In this document: positions 1 through 8,876 of the stretch, piece by piece
Layout: each line of letters starts with the position of its first letter
Position numbering within the stretch: position 1 is the stretch's first letter
Assembly (NCBI GenBank): GCA_963700955.1
Contig: CAVOZH010000005.1
Location: forward strand, 1-64,000
DNA from: Nocardioides_C sp963700955
Lineage (GTDB): Bacteria; Actinomycetota; Actinomycetes; Propionibacteriales; Nocardioidaceae
DNA: 64,000 bases
Direction of reading: 5' to 3'
The notes under the pieces: generated by a model
What the model was told of the DNA's origin: nothing
Seen by the model: the letters and a program-made list of their open reading frames with translations, nothing else
Database searches by the model: none
Made by a program: the position numbers and the translations under genes

Positions 1-37
1 ATGAATAGGTCGTCGGTTCGATTCCGACAGGCGGCTC
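1..37. repeat. attL core (direct repeat with attR)
   Basis: These 37 bases recur identically at 9899-9935, and the sequences diverge right after GGCGGCTC. The repeat is the 3' end of a tRNA gene, and the integrase gene ends 17 bases inside it. That is the usual arrangement for tyrosine-recombinase elements of actinomycetes. The repeat may extend further left beyond the window edge. Confidence 0.88.
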
Positions 38-39
38 CA
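1..39 (+). tRNA. 3' half of tRNA-Thr(CGT), cut by window start
   Basis: Seen: the T-arm (stem GTCGG/CCGAC around TTCGATT), the 3' acceptor strand AGGCGGC, discriminator T at 36 and an encoded CCA at 37-39. The copy of this sequence at 9893-9935 supplies the bases lost off the left edge (CTCGTAA, then TGAAT); they fit an anticodon loop with CGT and the 3' anticodon stem, hence threonine. The 5' half lies outside the window. The gene is the probable integration target of the adjoining element, and integration keeps its 3' end intact. Confidence 0.8.
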
Positions 40-42
40 CCT

Positions 43-129
43 AAAGCCCCAGGTCAGAGGCCAAGTTCCTCACCTGGGGTTTTGTCATTCTCGGCACCAA
101 GTGCCTTCGGTGCCCCCGTGGTGCCCCCG
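43..129. repeat. Candidate integrase arm-type sites, left end
   Basis: Two motifs lie just inside attL: motif A at 43-62 (AAAGCCCCAGGTCAGAGGCC) and motif B at 111-129 (TGCCCCCGTGGTGCCCCCG). Both recur in the same orientation just inside attR, at 9841-9860 (one base shorter in a C run) and 9777-9796. In the circular form they would flank the core as B-A-core-A-B. Their use as integrase arm sites is inferred. Motif A overlaps the integrase stop codon. Confidence 0.45.
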
Positions 130-1193
130 AACTTCGCGGCCGCGTCCCACAGGTTCTGGTCGATCAGGTGACCGTAGAGATCCATGGTCATCGCCGCGGA
201 GGCGTGCCCCAGGATCCGCTGCACGACCTTGGGATCGGCGCCGGCGCCCAGCCACAGCGACGCGCACGTGTGCCGCAGGTCGTGCACCCGGAAGGTCGGC
301 CGGCCGATCGCCTTGGTGGCCGCGCTCCAGCCGACCGAGCGTTTCCAGTTCGCCTCCCCGAGCGGACCTCCTCGAGGAGCACCGAACAACCAGTCCGCGC
401 CCTGCTTGCCCTCGGCCCAGGCGTCGACCAGCGGCACCAGCTCGGCCACCAGAGGCACGGTGCGGGACCGCTTGCCCTTGAGCGTGTCGACGAACAGCTC
501 GCCGCCCTTGCTGCTGGCCAGCACGGAGCGCTGCAGCCGCAGCCCCTGACCAGGGACCGCGACACGGTCACCGACCTGGAGGCCGGCGAGCTCGCCCCAG
601 CGCAGGCCGGCGAGGCCGAGGATCTTCACCACGTCGGCGTAGACACCGCGGCAGGCGGTGGCGAGCTCGTCGAGCTCCTCGCGGGTGAGGAACTGCCCTT
701 CGCGGCGGACGTGGCCGGCGGTGGGAGCCCGGACCGACGCCGCGGCGTTCTGGCTGACCCGACCGTCGGCGACGGCGTACGCCAGGATCGAGCGCAGCGT
801 GGCGAGGTAGCGGCTGGCGGTCGAGGGGGAGATGCCGCCGGAGACCAGGCCGCCGACCCAGTGCGCGATCTCGGCCGGCGTGATCGAGGCGACCGGTGCG
901 TCTCCGAACCGTGCCTCGATGTGGCTCTTCCACGCGGCACGGTCGGCCTCGCGGGTCTTGCGCTTCACCGAGTGCCTGGACTCGAACCAGTCGTCGGCCA
1001 CCAGACGAAGCGGCACCCGTCCGCGCTTCGGGTCGATCCACTCACCGAGCCGCAACCGTCGCTTCTGCTCCGCCTCCCACACGACCGCGTCGTTCTTGCG
1101 GTCGAACACCTGGGTCGCGACCTCGCGGCCGTGGTGCTTCACCCGGGCGCGGTAGCGGACACGACCGGCTTTGACGTACCGCTGGATGCTCAC
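54..1193 (-). CDS. int: Tyrosine site-specific integrase
   Basis: About 379 aa from the GTG at 1193, which reads VSIQRYVKAG, the usual N-terminus of this family. The longer open frame upstream is the xis gene in another frame. Seen: an N-terminal AP2-like arm-binding segment (RYRARVKHHG), a SAM-like core-binding domain at about 60-170, and the catalytic domain with GLRWGEL (first Arg), HDLRHT (His-x-x-Arg), a later LGH motif and the LYGHL tyrosine. All four catalytic signatures are present, so the enzyme looks functional. It should catalyse integration and, with Xis, excision at the tRNA-Thr core. Its start overlaps the xis stop, so the two are translationally coupled. Confidence 0.93.
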   Translation of the reverse strand: MSIQRYVKAGRVRYRARVKHHGREVATQVFDRKNDAVVWEAEQKRRLRLGEWIDPKRGRVPLRLVADDWFESRHSVKRKTREADRAAWKSHIEARFGDAPVASITPAEIAHWVGGLVSGGISPSTASRYLATLRSILAYAVADGRVSQNAAASVRAPTAGHVRREGQFLTREELDELATACRGVYADVVKILGLAGLRWGELAGLQVGDRVAVPGQGLRLQRSVLASSKGGELFVDTLKGKRSRTVPLVAELVPLVDAWAEGKQGADWLFGAPRGGPLGEANWKRSVGWSAATKAIGRPTFRVHDLRHTCASLWLGAGADPKVVQRILGHASAAMTMDLYGHLIDQNLWDAAAKFGGTTGAPKALGAENDKTPGEELGL

Positions 1194-1372
1194 GCTGCGT
1201 TCTCGCGCTGCGCCTCGGCCCACGCCCTGACGTCGGCCGCGTCCCACACGAGCCGTCGCCCGACCTTGATCGCCGGCGCGAACCGTCCCTCCTGGCGCAG
1301 CCACCGGATGGTCGGCACGGGCACTCGGAGGTACTTGGCCACCTCCTGCAGGTTCATCAGCTGGTCTGTCAT
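1190..1372 (-). CDS. xis: Excisionase / MerR-type helix-turn-helix protein
   Basis: 60 aa. It reads as one winged HTH of the excisionase type: LQEVAKYLRVPVPTIRWLRQ is the HTH, followed by a basic wing (KVGRRLVW) and the family ending DVRAWAEAQ. AAGGAG lies upstream of its ATG. The stop overlaps the integrase GTG, typical of xis-int pairs in these elements. It should bind near the att sites and steer Int to excision. Confidence 0.88.
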   Translation of the reverse strand: MTDQLMNLQEVAKYLRVPVPTIRWLRQEGRFAPAIKVGRRLVWDAADVRAWAEAQRENAA

Positions 1373-1443
1373 CGCTTCTCCTTTCGTTGTGGCTGGGGGC
1401 CCGCGGCCTCCCGCCGATTGATGGTCCGGTCGCCTGCCTGCCC

Positions 1444-1492
1444 GTCAAGGGCACTTCGTGTCACTGCGTGATTCGCTTCGCTCACCCTTGAC
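1444..1492 (-). terminator. Inverted repeat between rep and xis
   Basis: GTCAAGGG (1444-1451) and CCCTTGAC (1485-1492) form an 8-bp stem enclosing a 33-base segment that has its own short complementary runs. It sits just downstream of the rep stop and upstream of the xis ribosome site. It could be a terminator or attenuator, or part of a replication or transfer origin; the sequence does not decide. Confidence 0.35.
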
Positions 1493-1520
1493 CGCCAGTC
1501 AGGCGACCTTGGGCGGCTGG

Positions 1521-3131
1521 TTATCGGGAGGCCGCGGGCGAGTGGTTGCCGAACGGCTGTCCACAGGCCCGTCGCCTCCGCTGCCGGGGCCGGCGCGGGT
1601 CTGGTCGGCCAGCTGCTGCTTCGCCTGTCTCGTACTCCGCGCGCCACCGCTGCGCCTGCTTGATCGACAGCAGGACCGTCGTGGCGTACTCCGCCTCGGT
1701 GGTCGGAACCGGCTCCCAGACGTAGCGGGGGAGGCCGTCGTCGGCGAGCACGTCGGCGCTCATCCGGTCGGTGGCCGGTGCCTCGACGCCGGCTGCGGCG
1801 AGGACCTCGCGGACCACGGTGGCGCGGTCGGCCTTGTGCTCGCTCAACGTCTTGCCCGACCAGGCGCGGGAGACCTGGACGCGGCGGCCGCCGATGCCGA
1901 GGTTCTCCCGGTCGTGCGCCTTGTTGCCGCACATGCCCGGGACCAGTCCGGGGCCGGGGTTCTTCGGCTCGATGCCGTAGCGGATCCAGTTGCTGCACTC
2001 CGGCGAGCAGGGCAGCCAGCGGACCTCGTGGTGGAGCCGGTCGATGTGCGCCTCGTACGCCGCATCGAGTGTCTCGCCGTCGGGGTCGGTGTAGGTCTCG
2101 GCGACCGCCTTGGTGAGGTACTTGGTCAGGTACCGGATCGCCCGATCCGCATCCTGGCTCGGCGCGATGATGCCCTTGATGTCGACCTGGCTGCCGAACC
2201 GCATCACCACCGCCGGCTCCGCGGTCGGGTCGGCGTCGAGCTCGTCGAGCGCCTCCTCCCACGACGTCAACGGGATCCCGTTGCTGTCCTCGACCCGTTC
2301 GGTGGTCGGGTTCCAGGCCGGCATCGTCTCCGGGTCCGTGTACACCGGGGTCTCGAAGGAGGGCCACCACAGCTGCAGGTAGGTCGCCTTGGTGACGGTG
2401 CGGATCACCCGCCGCGGGATCGCTCCGCGGATCGCCAGGTGGATGTGCGGCGCCAGCCGGCGCTGCGGTTCGATCGCGCCGAAGTACTGCACCCGGTAGC
2501 CGGCGCACCGGCGCAGGTTCTGCATCCACCGGTCGAACAGCTTCGGGAAGTGCAACGCCTCCACCGCCGCTCGCCGGTAGTCGTAGCTGCTCGGCCGCGC
2601 CGGGGTGCCGGTGCCCGGCACGATCGGCCCGTAGGAGCCGAGGGTGAGGGTGACGAACATCGACGGCCGGTACGTCGTGCCGTCCGGCGCGGTGAAGGCT
2701 CTGCCAACACTGCGGTCCTCGACCGGCACTCGGGGCAGGTCAACCGCGTCCTGGCGGCGACGTGTCGACCGCACCCGCCGAGATGTGCCCTCGGGATCGG
2801 GACCGTCGTCGTGGTCGTCGTCATCGCCGTCGGCGTCGCTGTCCGGCTGGTCGTCCTCGAGCGGGTCCTCCTCGAGGTGCCAGCCCTCGGCGCACTGCTG
2901 CATCCGTAGCCGTCGTGCCTTCGCAGCACACGGTCCGCAGACCGACTCCCGGGTCGAGCCGCAGGGCAACGTCACCTGCTCGACCGCGCCGGTCTGCCGG
3001 TCGGTCACCCGGCGCAGGACCGGCCGCACGCACACGCCCACGTCGGCTGCCACCTGACCGACGGCTTCGGCCGTGAGCACCCGCCCCAGACCCGCTGCCG
3101 CCAACCGCTCCCCAGAAGCCATGCCAGCCAC
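1521..3131 (-). CDS. RepSA-like rolling-circle replication initiator
   Basis: 536 aa from GTG 3131 (or 533 from ATG 3122). Seen: a zinc-ribbon-like cysteine cluster near 57-68 (CGSTRESVCGPC), an acidic spacer at about 87-115, motif TLTLGSYG at 161-168, the HUH-type pair HIHLAIRG at 229-236, and YLTKYLTK at 334-341 carrying the candidate nicking tyrosines. This order matches the replication initiators of actinomycete integrative elements such as pSAM2. It should nick a double-stranded origin so the excised circle can replicate. The frame is unbroken, unlike several cargo genes. The C-terminus is rich in Arg and Pro. Confidence 0.88.
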   Translation of the reverse strand: MAGMASGERLAAAGLGRVLTAEAVGQVAADVGVCVRPVLRRVTDRQTGAVEQVTLPCGSTRESVCGPCAAKARRLRMQQCAEGWHLEEDPLEDDQPDSDADGDDDDHDDGPDPEGTSRRVRSTRRRQDAVDLPRVPVEDRSVGRAFTAPDGTTYRPSMFVTLTLGSYGPIVPGTGTPARPSSYDYRRAAVEALHFPKLFDRWMQNLRRCAGYRVQYFGAIEPQRRLAPHIHLAIRGAIPRRVIRTVTKATYLQLWWPSFETPVYTDPETMPAWNPTTERVEDSNGIPLTSWEEALDELDADPTAEPAVVMRFGSQVDIKGIIAPSQDADRAIRYLTKYLTKAVAETYTDPDGETLDAAYEAHIDRLHHEVRWLPCSPECSNWIRYGIEPKNPGPGLVPGMCGNKAHDRENLGIGGRRVQVSRAWSGKTLSEHKADRATVVREVLAAAGVEAPATDRMSADVLADDGLPRYVWEPVPTTEAEYATTVLLSIKQAQRWRAEYETGEAAAGRPDPRRPRQRRRRACGQPFGNHSPAASR

Positions 3132-3649
3132 CGTGACCCGTCATCGGCAGACCGACAAGGGGCCCGAATCAAACGCCCAACGTGCTGGATTCGTCTGGTC
3201 CCGTATGGACCCGTCGGTAGGAAATCACCTGAGCATTCAGCGCCGTCTGGGACTGTCTGGTGCCGTTGCAGTCAGAACTTTCAGAAAGTCGCAAACTTCT
3301 CGAATGCCGAGACGGATAGGCCGTCATCCGGCCGAACCCGAGCCGAGCTCTTCCCTGTCCCTGACCCGCCCCGTTCGATGGATGGACGTGAGCACCTTGG
3401 GGTTGCTCTTCATCTCCGCATCACTAGGAATCGGATGAGGGATCGAAACACTTTGCTTCAAGCAAGCTCGCATAGTCGCGGTCTTCGACCAGCCCTGAAA
3501 ATCGATCAACGGGAACTCGCGCGTGGGCGACTCCCCCGGAGGCGAACGACTCGACAAGTTCGGGGGAAGTCCTGGCAGTGAAGTTCCGATTCCTCGCGTT
3601 CTAGGCGATTATGGCTGTCGTGAAAACGGGGGCTTCAGGAGCTGCTCGC
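3132..3649. other. Non-coding gap between rep and cargo
   Basis: 518 bases with no convincing gene. A 77-codon minus-strand frame at 3324-3557 lacks a ribosome site and recognisable motifs. The segment is less GC-rich than its surroundings and probably holds the rep promoter and perhaps the replication origin, but no iterons or clear hairpin were seen. Confidence 0.5.
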
Positions 3650-4243
3650 ATGGACGAGCCGTGGGTCATGCCACGCGAGTACGAACTCGGGGCGGTTCGT
3701 TGGTTCAGCGAAGCGGTGACGGAGATGCAGCGTGCGCTACATCCGCTGCTTGCCCAGATTCCCCGAGTCGAGTTGGTCGAGGGGCCACTTCCCCCCGAGG
3801 ACGGCGGAACTCTTCCCGGCGAAGCGTCTCCCCTCTACAAGCCCATGAAGATCTCCCACGAATGGACGGTGTCCGTCGAGGACGTTGTCGAGTTCAACAC
3901 GGAGCAGTTTCTGGCTGACCTCCATGCGATGGCGCACGACACCGGCGCCCAGATGGTGCGGGGGTTCATCGACCACGTCTCCGAGGTCACGGACCAGACG
4001 GGCAACGTCATCGACGGAGCCGGGCGGGACTTCTTCGACGGATTCGCAGAGGTGTTGGAGACCATCGACCTGTCGTTCGATGAGCAGGGTCGTCCCAACC
4101 TGACCATCCTCATGCACCCGGATCAGATGGAGCAGTTGAAGGACAAGCAGCCGACAGCCGAGCAGGAAGCGCGGATCAACGCCATCCTTGAGCGCAGGCG
4201 GGAGGAGTGGCGTGCTTCGAGACGTCGTCGGGACCTTCCTTGA
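3650..4243 (+). CDS. Hypothetical protein, partner of Mrr-like nuclease gene
   Basis: 197 aa from the ATG at 3650, chosen because AGGAG lies nine bases upstream; an in-frame ATG at 3611 has no ribosome site. The family is not recognised. The protein is acidic, probably helical through the middle, and ends in a basic tail (ERRREEWRASRRRRDLP). A central stretch (FEEQG-like after EVLETIDLSFDEQGRPNLTILM) suggests an alpha/beta fold. It overlaps the next gene by 32 bases, and that gene has its own GGAGGA, so the two form an operon. The pairing suggests an accessory or antitoxin-like role for the nuclease; this is inference. Confidence 0.7.
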   Translation: MDEPWVMPREYELGAVRWFSEAVTEMQRALHPLLAQIPRVELVEGPLPPEDGGTLPGEASPLYKPMKISHEWTVSVEDVVEFNTEQFLADLHAMAHDTGAQMVRGFIDHVSEVTDQTGNVIDGAGRDFFDGFAEVLETIDLSFDEQGRPNLTILMHPDQMEQLKDKQPTAEQEARINAILERRREEWRASRRRRDLP

Positions 4244-5741
4244 CACACTGACGGAGCGGGAGTTTGACGGCCCGCTCTTGGCGTTGCTCGCCGCGCGCGG
4301 CTTTACCGACGTCCACTTCATTCACGGGGGCTTCGAGTTCGGCAAGGACGTGGTCGCCAAGAAGGCGGACGCCGAGACGGGCGAGGTGCGCCAGTACGTC
4401 ATTCAATCCAAGGCAGGTGACATTGGGCTGCAAGAGTGGCGTGCCGTGCGTCCCCAGACTCGACGAGTGCGAGTACAACACCCTCGGTCACCCGTCGTTC
4501 GACGCTTCACTTCCGCGAGTGGCGGTCCTGGTGACCACGGGCCGCCTCAAGGGCGCGGCTCCTGCCGACGCGTCGGAGTACAGGAAGTCCGTCGCCGCCC
4601 GCGGACTCGCAGACCTTGAGATCTGGGAGAAGGCCGACCTGGTTGGCTGGCTGTGCGACGACCCGACCGCGGGGGTAGCGGGCGAGGTACAGGTGGACCT
4701 CCTTGCGATGGTTACGAGCGTTCTCGACCAGGGGGTGACCGACCGCCGCGTTGAGACTTACGCCCGCCGGTGGTTGCCGCCCTCAGGCAACTCCACACGG
4801 GCGGCCGTCGAGGCCGCCATCTTGATCAACGCCCTGACGCGGGTAAGGCGGCTGGACCTGGCGATCAGCGTTGCCCTGCAACTCTTCCGGGCGGCGGAAC
4901 AGGATGGGGAGGCTCCTGAGGGCATGCGGGAGGCGGCCCGCCGACTGCTGGCGAACCTGTGCACCGGCGTCCTCGACCAGGTCGAGCCCTTGCTCGATGA
5001 CCCGTTGCACCTCGCCAGGAACACGGTGAGCCAGGTCGCGCTAGTGACCTACCCGGTCGTCTGCTGCAGGGTGGCGGAGGCGGCGGCGCTCGGCCTTGCC
5101 CTTGCTCGCGACGCCCAGGACGAGGCTGCAGTCGCGCGGTTCGAGAAGGCCCTGGTCGCGGCCACCCGGCAACCAGGGGCGGCCAGGCCGCCAAGTGACC
5201 TGTTCGCGGCCTCGGTGGTCGCCGCCACAGTCATGCTGGGCACTGTTGGCCACGAGGGCGCGGTCAACTACCTGCGACGCGTGGCGCGCTGGCTCCTGGA
5301 CCGCCACGACGACGAATTGGCGGGGTTGGGTTTGGCGTCGGTCGCCGAGGATGAAGAGGCGACGGCCGCCCGCCTGCTCGGAGGGTCGCTCGCGGCCACC
5401 GCCCTTGAGCGCCGCCCGTCGAGTTACCTCGCGACGGCCGTCATGGACCTCGCGGTGTTCCTGGACCAGCAGGAGTCTACGAGGCCCTTCGGGAGAACCT
5501 TCAGGCGCTGCGGATCGTCCCCGAATCCACCGCTGCCGACGAGATCGAAGCCAAGTGGAGCCGCGGTGGCCCGAACGTCTGGCCGCATCCCCGCGTCGAG
5601 TTCGGGCCTTGGGCGGTGCAGGCGGCCTCCACCGCTTCGAGCGTCGAGAAGGACCCCGTTACGGCGCTGCTGCTGACGGCGGCGTGTCGGTCACGGCACT
5701 ACCCAGGCAGCTGGCCACCAGCCGCGACGCTCAGTGAATAG
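4212..5741 (+). pseudogene. Mrr-like restriction endonuclease with helical C-terminal domain, two frameshifts
   Basis: Reading starts at GTG 4212 behind GGAGGA. The first 80 codons carry an Mrr-type PD-(D/E)XK core: EFDGPLLALLAARGF, then EFGKD (residues 42-46) and QYVIQSK (61-67). The frame breaks near 4457-4461 and resumes with LDECEYNTL and LPRVAVLVTTGRL, the usual continuation of this fold. A long Ala/Leu-rich helical region follows, perhaps TPR-like. A second break near 5473-5477 leads to YEALRENLQALRI and a stop at 5741. Restored length would be about 510 aa. Both breaks are single-base events in otherwise well-kept coding sequence, so recent inactivation or base-call error are both possible. 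Likely role: DNA-targeting defence. Confidence 0.75.
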
Positions 5742-5817
5742 AGCCCGAACGAGGGCTCCCCCAGCGGTTCAGGACCGACGAGTTCTGCACGAACGCAGGG
5801 CCTTGCAACTAATGCAA

Positions 5818-6347
5818 CTATTCGTGCGCAGGGCCAACGACCTCCGCAACAGGTGTGGGAGGTTCTCTGTGCTTGATGGGAGCGCCGCCCCGGGGAGGCG
5901 TATTTCCCCAACGTCTCCATCGCAGCCCAGCAGAGTCAACGAACGACACATCAGCAGACACGATGCCGGGTGCTTTGACTGAGGCCATCGTGGTCCCGTC
6001 CATCTCGAACAGGATGCAACTCGTGAGTCTGCTGTCCCGGGATCGAGGCGAGCCCATTGGCGATCGCCTTTGAAAAGTACACGTAAGGGATCTGGCGTTA
6101 CGTGCACCGCCTCAACCACGACCGCGAACACCGGGGAGGCGCTGTGATTCGTCACCGATACGTAAAGGACACCACCAACGGCCTCCTCGCAGGAGTCGAC
6201 GGTGATGAGCCTGGCCTGAGCTGCTTGTTCGTCCTTGCGGTCGGAGTCGCGCCGGCGCGCATCGCCAATTGCAAGCCCAAGAGCAAGAGCGACCGCTGCA
6301 AAGGTCCCGATCGCTCCTAACCATTCCGCTGCTGATCCCCAGTTCAT
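5818..6347 (-). pseudogene. Small membrane-anchored hypothetical protein, one frameshift
   Basis: Starts at ATG 6347 behind AGGAG. The N-terminus (MNWGSAAEWLGAIGTFAAVA) is a single membrane segment followed by charged RRRDSDRKDEQAAQAR and an Ig-like stretch (LYVSVTNHSASPVFAVVVE). This layout is common in actinobacterial proteins of unknown function. The frame breaks near 6025-6029 and continues as LTSCILFEMDGTTMASVKAP to a stop at 5818. Restored length is about 177 aa. Convergent with the nuclease gene. Function unknown. Confidence 0.65.
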
Positions 6348-6596
6348 GTTGCTCCTACTGAACGCAAGCCCCACCGAAAACACGGCCGCCACGTGGAGAG
6401 GCGCCAAGGAGAGCACAAAGTACGCCGGCCCAAGTCGCTCGTCCAAGCGGGGTGCCGCCTCTCCTGGCCAGAACTTCGTCCCACGGGCAATCCGATACAA
6501 CGAGACTAGGTGAGTGGCTCGCGATAGCTTCCGTGACTTCAGTTGCTTCGACCGCATGTGCGCGTCTTCGCCGCATCAGGGTGCGCCGCTTGTGCG

Positions 6597-6965
6597 CTAT
6601 AGCCTGGGGAGTACGACCTGGGGCGTCCATTCAGTCCGGTAGTTGGGGTGATCCGCGTACCGCGCTGCCAACAGTTTCAGCACGCCAGACCCAAGTTCAG
6701 TGACAGGTCCGCCCTCGAAGGAACTGACGTTTGTCGGCGGTGAACCCTGCTCCGCTTGCATCGATTCCACGGCCAACGAGACGATGGCGAGTTCGGTGCG
6801 GACACGATGGAGCAGGCCGGCGCGGTCGAGGAACCTGTTCTGGAACTCCGAGTTGTTTACCCTGATGCCGAATATCGGTGTGTCGGACAGGACCAATTCA
6901 ATGTCCTGTCTCAGGCGGTCCTGCAGGAATTGAAGGAGGCTCAGGTCGCCTGGCTTAGTGGTCAC
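6597..6965 (-). CDS. DUF6221-like hypothetical protein
   Basis: About 122 aa from a GTG at 6965; a TTG at 6998 is the alternative, and neither ribosome site is strong. Seen: an N-terminal LLQFLQDRL helix, a central LLHRVRTELAIVSLAVE helix, and the C-terminal signature LLAARYADHPNYRTEW. From memory, this matches the layout of the actinobacterial DUF6221 family (ending YADHPDYREEW). The function of that family is unknown. It is often found in mobile elements. No frameshift is visible. Confidence 0.65.
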   Translation of the reverse strand: MTTKPGDLSLLQFLQDRLRQDIELVLSDTPIFGIRVNNSEFQNRFLDRAGLLHRVRTELAIVSLAVESMQAEQGSPPTNVSSFEGGPVTELGSGVLKLLAARYADHPNYRTEWTPQVVLPRL

Positions 6966-7136
6966 ACGGTCCAAGGTAGCCAGTCCAGCCGACCTCAACA
7001 GAAGTTCGCGATGTAGACCCCCGCGGCGCCGTGGCGGGGCGCGACCTTTCGCCGCCTAACGACGCGGCTCCCAGTAGGCCGGCTCCCAGTAGGCGGGCTC
7101 TGCATTGCTGGATTGACCTCTAAGTGATCAAGGCAC

Positions 7137-7196
7137 CGGCTTCGCCGGCGCGGCCTGCGGGCGGCGCTTCGCGCCGTCCTCGGCTCGCCGAGGCTT
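7137..7196 (-). terminator. Cluster of three short hairpins
   Basis: Three consecutive GC stems follow the DUF2335 gene on its strand: CGGC-TTC-GCCG type near 7139, GGCGC-TTC-GCGCC near 7160, and CCTCGGC-TC-GCCGAGG near 7180. There is no U-tract. It may act as a terminator or an RNA-stability element for the 8339-7238 operon. Confidence 0.4.
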
Positions 7197-7237
7197 TCAG
7201 CCCCGTAAGAGACAGGAGCACTGTTGCGCATAACGCG

Positions 7238-7812
7238 CTAGTGTCCGCGCCCCGTCCAGTCGCCGCCACCCCTCAGCATCGCTACCAGCACGACCCCGAG
7301 ACCTCCGGCTCCAAATAGACCACTTAGTACGGGTTGACCGGCGAGCCCAAGGATGACCGCCGCGACCAGACTCGTGAAGACAAGCAGGGCGGCGAGGACC
7401 AAGGAAAGTCGTGCTGTGTGCACAAGCTTTCGGTCCATGGCGTACCGGTGATTCCGGTTCTCGCGAGCACCAGTGACGACCTCCGTCACCACGCTTGGAT
7501 CAACGGCTTTGTAGCCCTCGAGCGTCTCTGCGTCCGGAAGCGGACCACGGTGCATCTTGAATGCCCGTATGAAGACCTTGCGCATCGGCGAATCGAACGG
7601 AAGATCGTCGAGCAGGACTCCGCTAAGACCGCTTCCTCGTCGTCGCTTCCGGGGTCATCGGGAAGCACCAAACCGTCCGCCTTCGACCCCTGGTCTTTGG
7701 GATCGTCGTTGGGCTCAGGCACGCTCTGCGCAGCCATCTGATCCGGGCCAGTCCCCGAATTGTTCGAGTCGCCTTCCGACTTCTCTTCGTCGTCGCTCGG
7801 GCTCTCACTCAT
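7238..7812 (-). pseudogene. DUF2335-like membrane protein, one frameshift
   Basis: The start ATG (7812) overlaps the stop of the upstream gene. An acidic, disordered first 60 residues (MSESPSDDEEKSEGDS) are followed by a frame break near 7616-7620. The second frame reads VLLDDLPFDSPMRKVFIRAF, then GPLPDAETLEGY, HRYAMDRKLV and two membrane helices near the C-terminus. GPLP-x-x-x-x-L-x-x-Y followed by HR and two TM helices is the pattern of DUF2335 membrane proteins. Restored length is about 190 aa. It may be a membrane effector partnered with the upstream 176-aa protein; this is inferred only. Confidence 0.65.
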
Positions 7813-8339
7813 CCGCGCGCCTTCCAGCGCCGGATCTTCTTGCTTAGCTTGGAGTCGGTACTCCCCTTTTGCTCGATGCGATTGGCGTGCTCGTCGACGG
7901 CCCCTGCACGCACGCGAGGCGTCGTGCTTGGCGAGTGGCCGTGTCCAGACCGTGCACGAACGGCCCGGACCAACAACTGAGTCAGCACTTCAAGTTCTTC
8001 CCGCTCAGCCGGGGTGAACTCTCTGCCTTCGCGTTCGACCGCCTCAAGCCGAGTTTTGACGACCTTGACCAGTTTCGTTACGAAACGATCGGTGGAGCCG
8101 AACGACGCCGTAAAGAGTGCCGAGTCGACGTCGCGCACGGAAAGATCCCAGTCGTCTGCCTCGGTGTACGCAAACGACGGAACCTTCGCCTGGAGACCGG
8201 AGACTGCGCGATCCCAGTTCAAGTTGGCAATGAGCGGTGCTACGCCAAGCATGATCGAGAGATCCGAACTAGCAACATCGTCATCTCCCGGAGTGCCCTC
8301 GGGGGCATGCCGGTCAGGATGCGACAGGTATGTCTTCAC
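7809..8339 (-). CDS. Hypothetical protein upstream of DUF2335 gene
   Basis: 176 aa from GTG 8339, preceded by a purine-rich GGGAGGGGAG. Family not recognised. Residues 60-125 are predicted helical and charged (DRFVTKLVKVVKTRLEAVE, then TPAEREELEVLTQLLVRAV), and the C-terminus is basic (SKLSKKIRRWKARG). No membrane segment or known catalytic motif. The stop overlaps the next start (ATGA), so the two genes are tightly coupled and likely act together. Confidence 0.65.
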   Translation of the reverse strand: MKTYLSHPDRHAPEGTPGDDDVASSDLSIMLGVAPLIANLNWDRAVSGLQAKVPSFAYTEADDWDLSVRDVDSALFTASFGSTDRFVTKLVKVVKTRLEAVEREGREFTPAEREELEVLTQLLVRAVRARSGHGHSPSTTPRVRAGAVDEHANRIEQKGSTDSKLSKKIRRWKARG

Positions 8340-8876
8340 CGCTCCCCTCCCAGCATGGAGTGCATCTTGCTATCTATCTTCGGCTTGGTCACTAGCCATC
8401 CCAAGTGGTTTCACCCACAGCGTAGTCACTACAGCCACACACTGACCCCTCCTGACACATGCGTCACTTCAGTGCGACGGCGCTACCGTCGCGTGCCAGA
8501 GATCCTTCCACAAACCCCGCGAACGGGCGCTTGCCTCCACCGGTCATCCGGGCGACGTTGGCTTGGACGGCACAGAGAGTATCCAGCCGAACAGCCGTTC
8601 GATGACGCGAAGGACTCGACGGTCACTTGTCGGTTACGTAGTGGCGCTAGGTTTCCGAAGGTGCACGAAACACTTCGGAAGTACGAGAGGCGGGCAGCGA
8701 ACCAAGTCGGTGAGCGCTCAGGCGTGGCGAACAGTCTCAGCGGTTTCGGGGTCGGAACATACTGCCGGCGATGTCATGAATCCCGTCCTCCAGGCGCATC
8801 TCTCCGGGTAGCGTCACGCCGACGGGGGTGACGAGTTTGAGCCAGGGCTCCATCGCGCTCGGATGACGACAAGCGG
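8340..8876. other. Non-coding gap between divergent cargo genes
   Basis: 537 bases separating the minus-strand DUF2335 operon from the plus-strand NERD gene. It must hold both promoters. No repeat, RNA motif or credible small gene was seen; the open frames here lack ribosome sites and recognisable content. Confidence 0.45.

Noticed and set aside
3324..3557. 77-codon gene upstream of rep
   Set aside because: No ribosome site, no motif, ordinary base pattern for non-coding DNA of the element.
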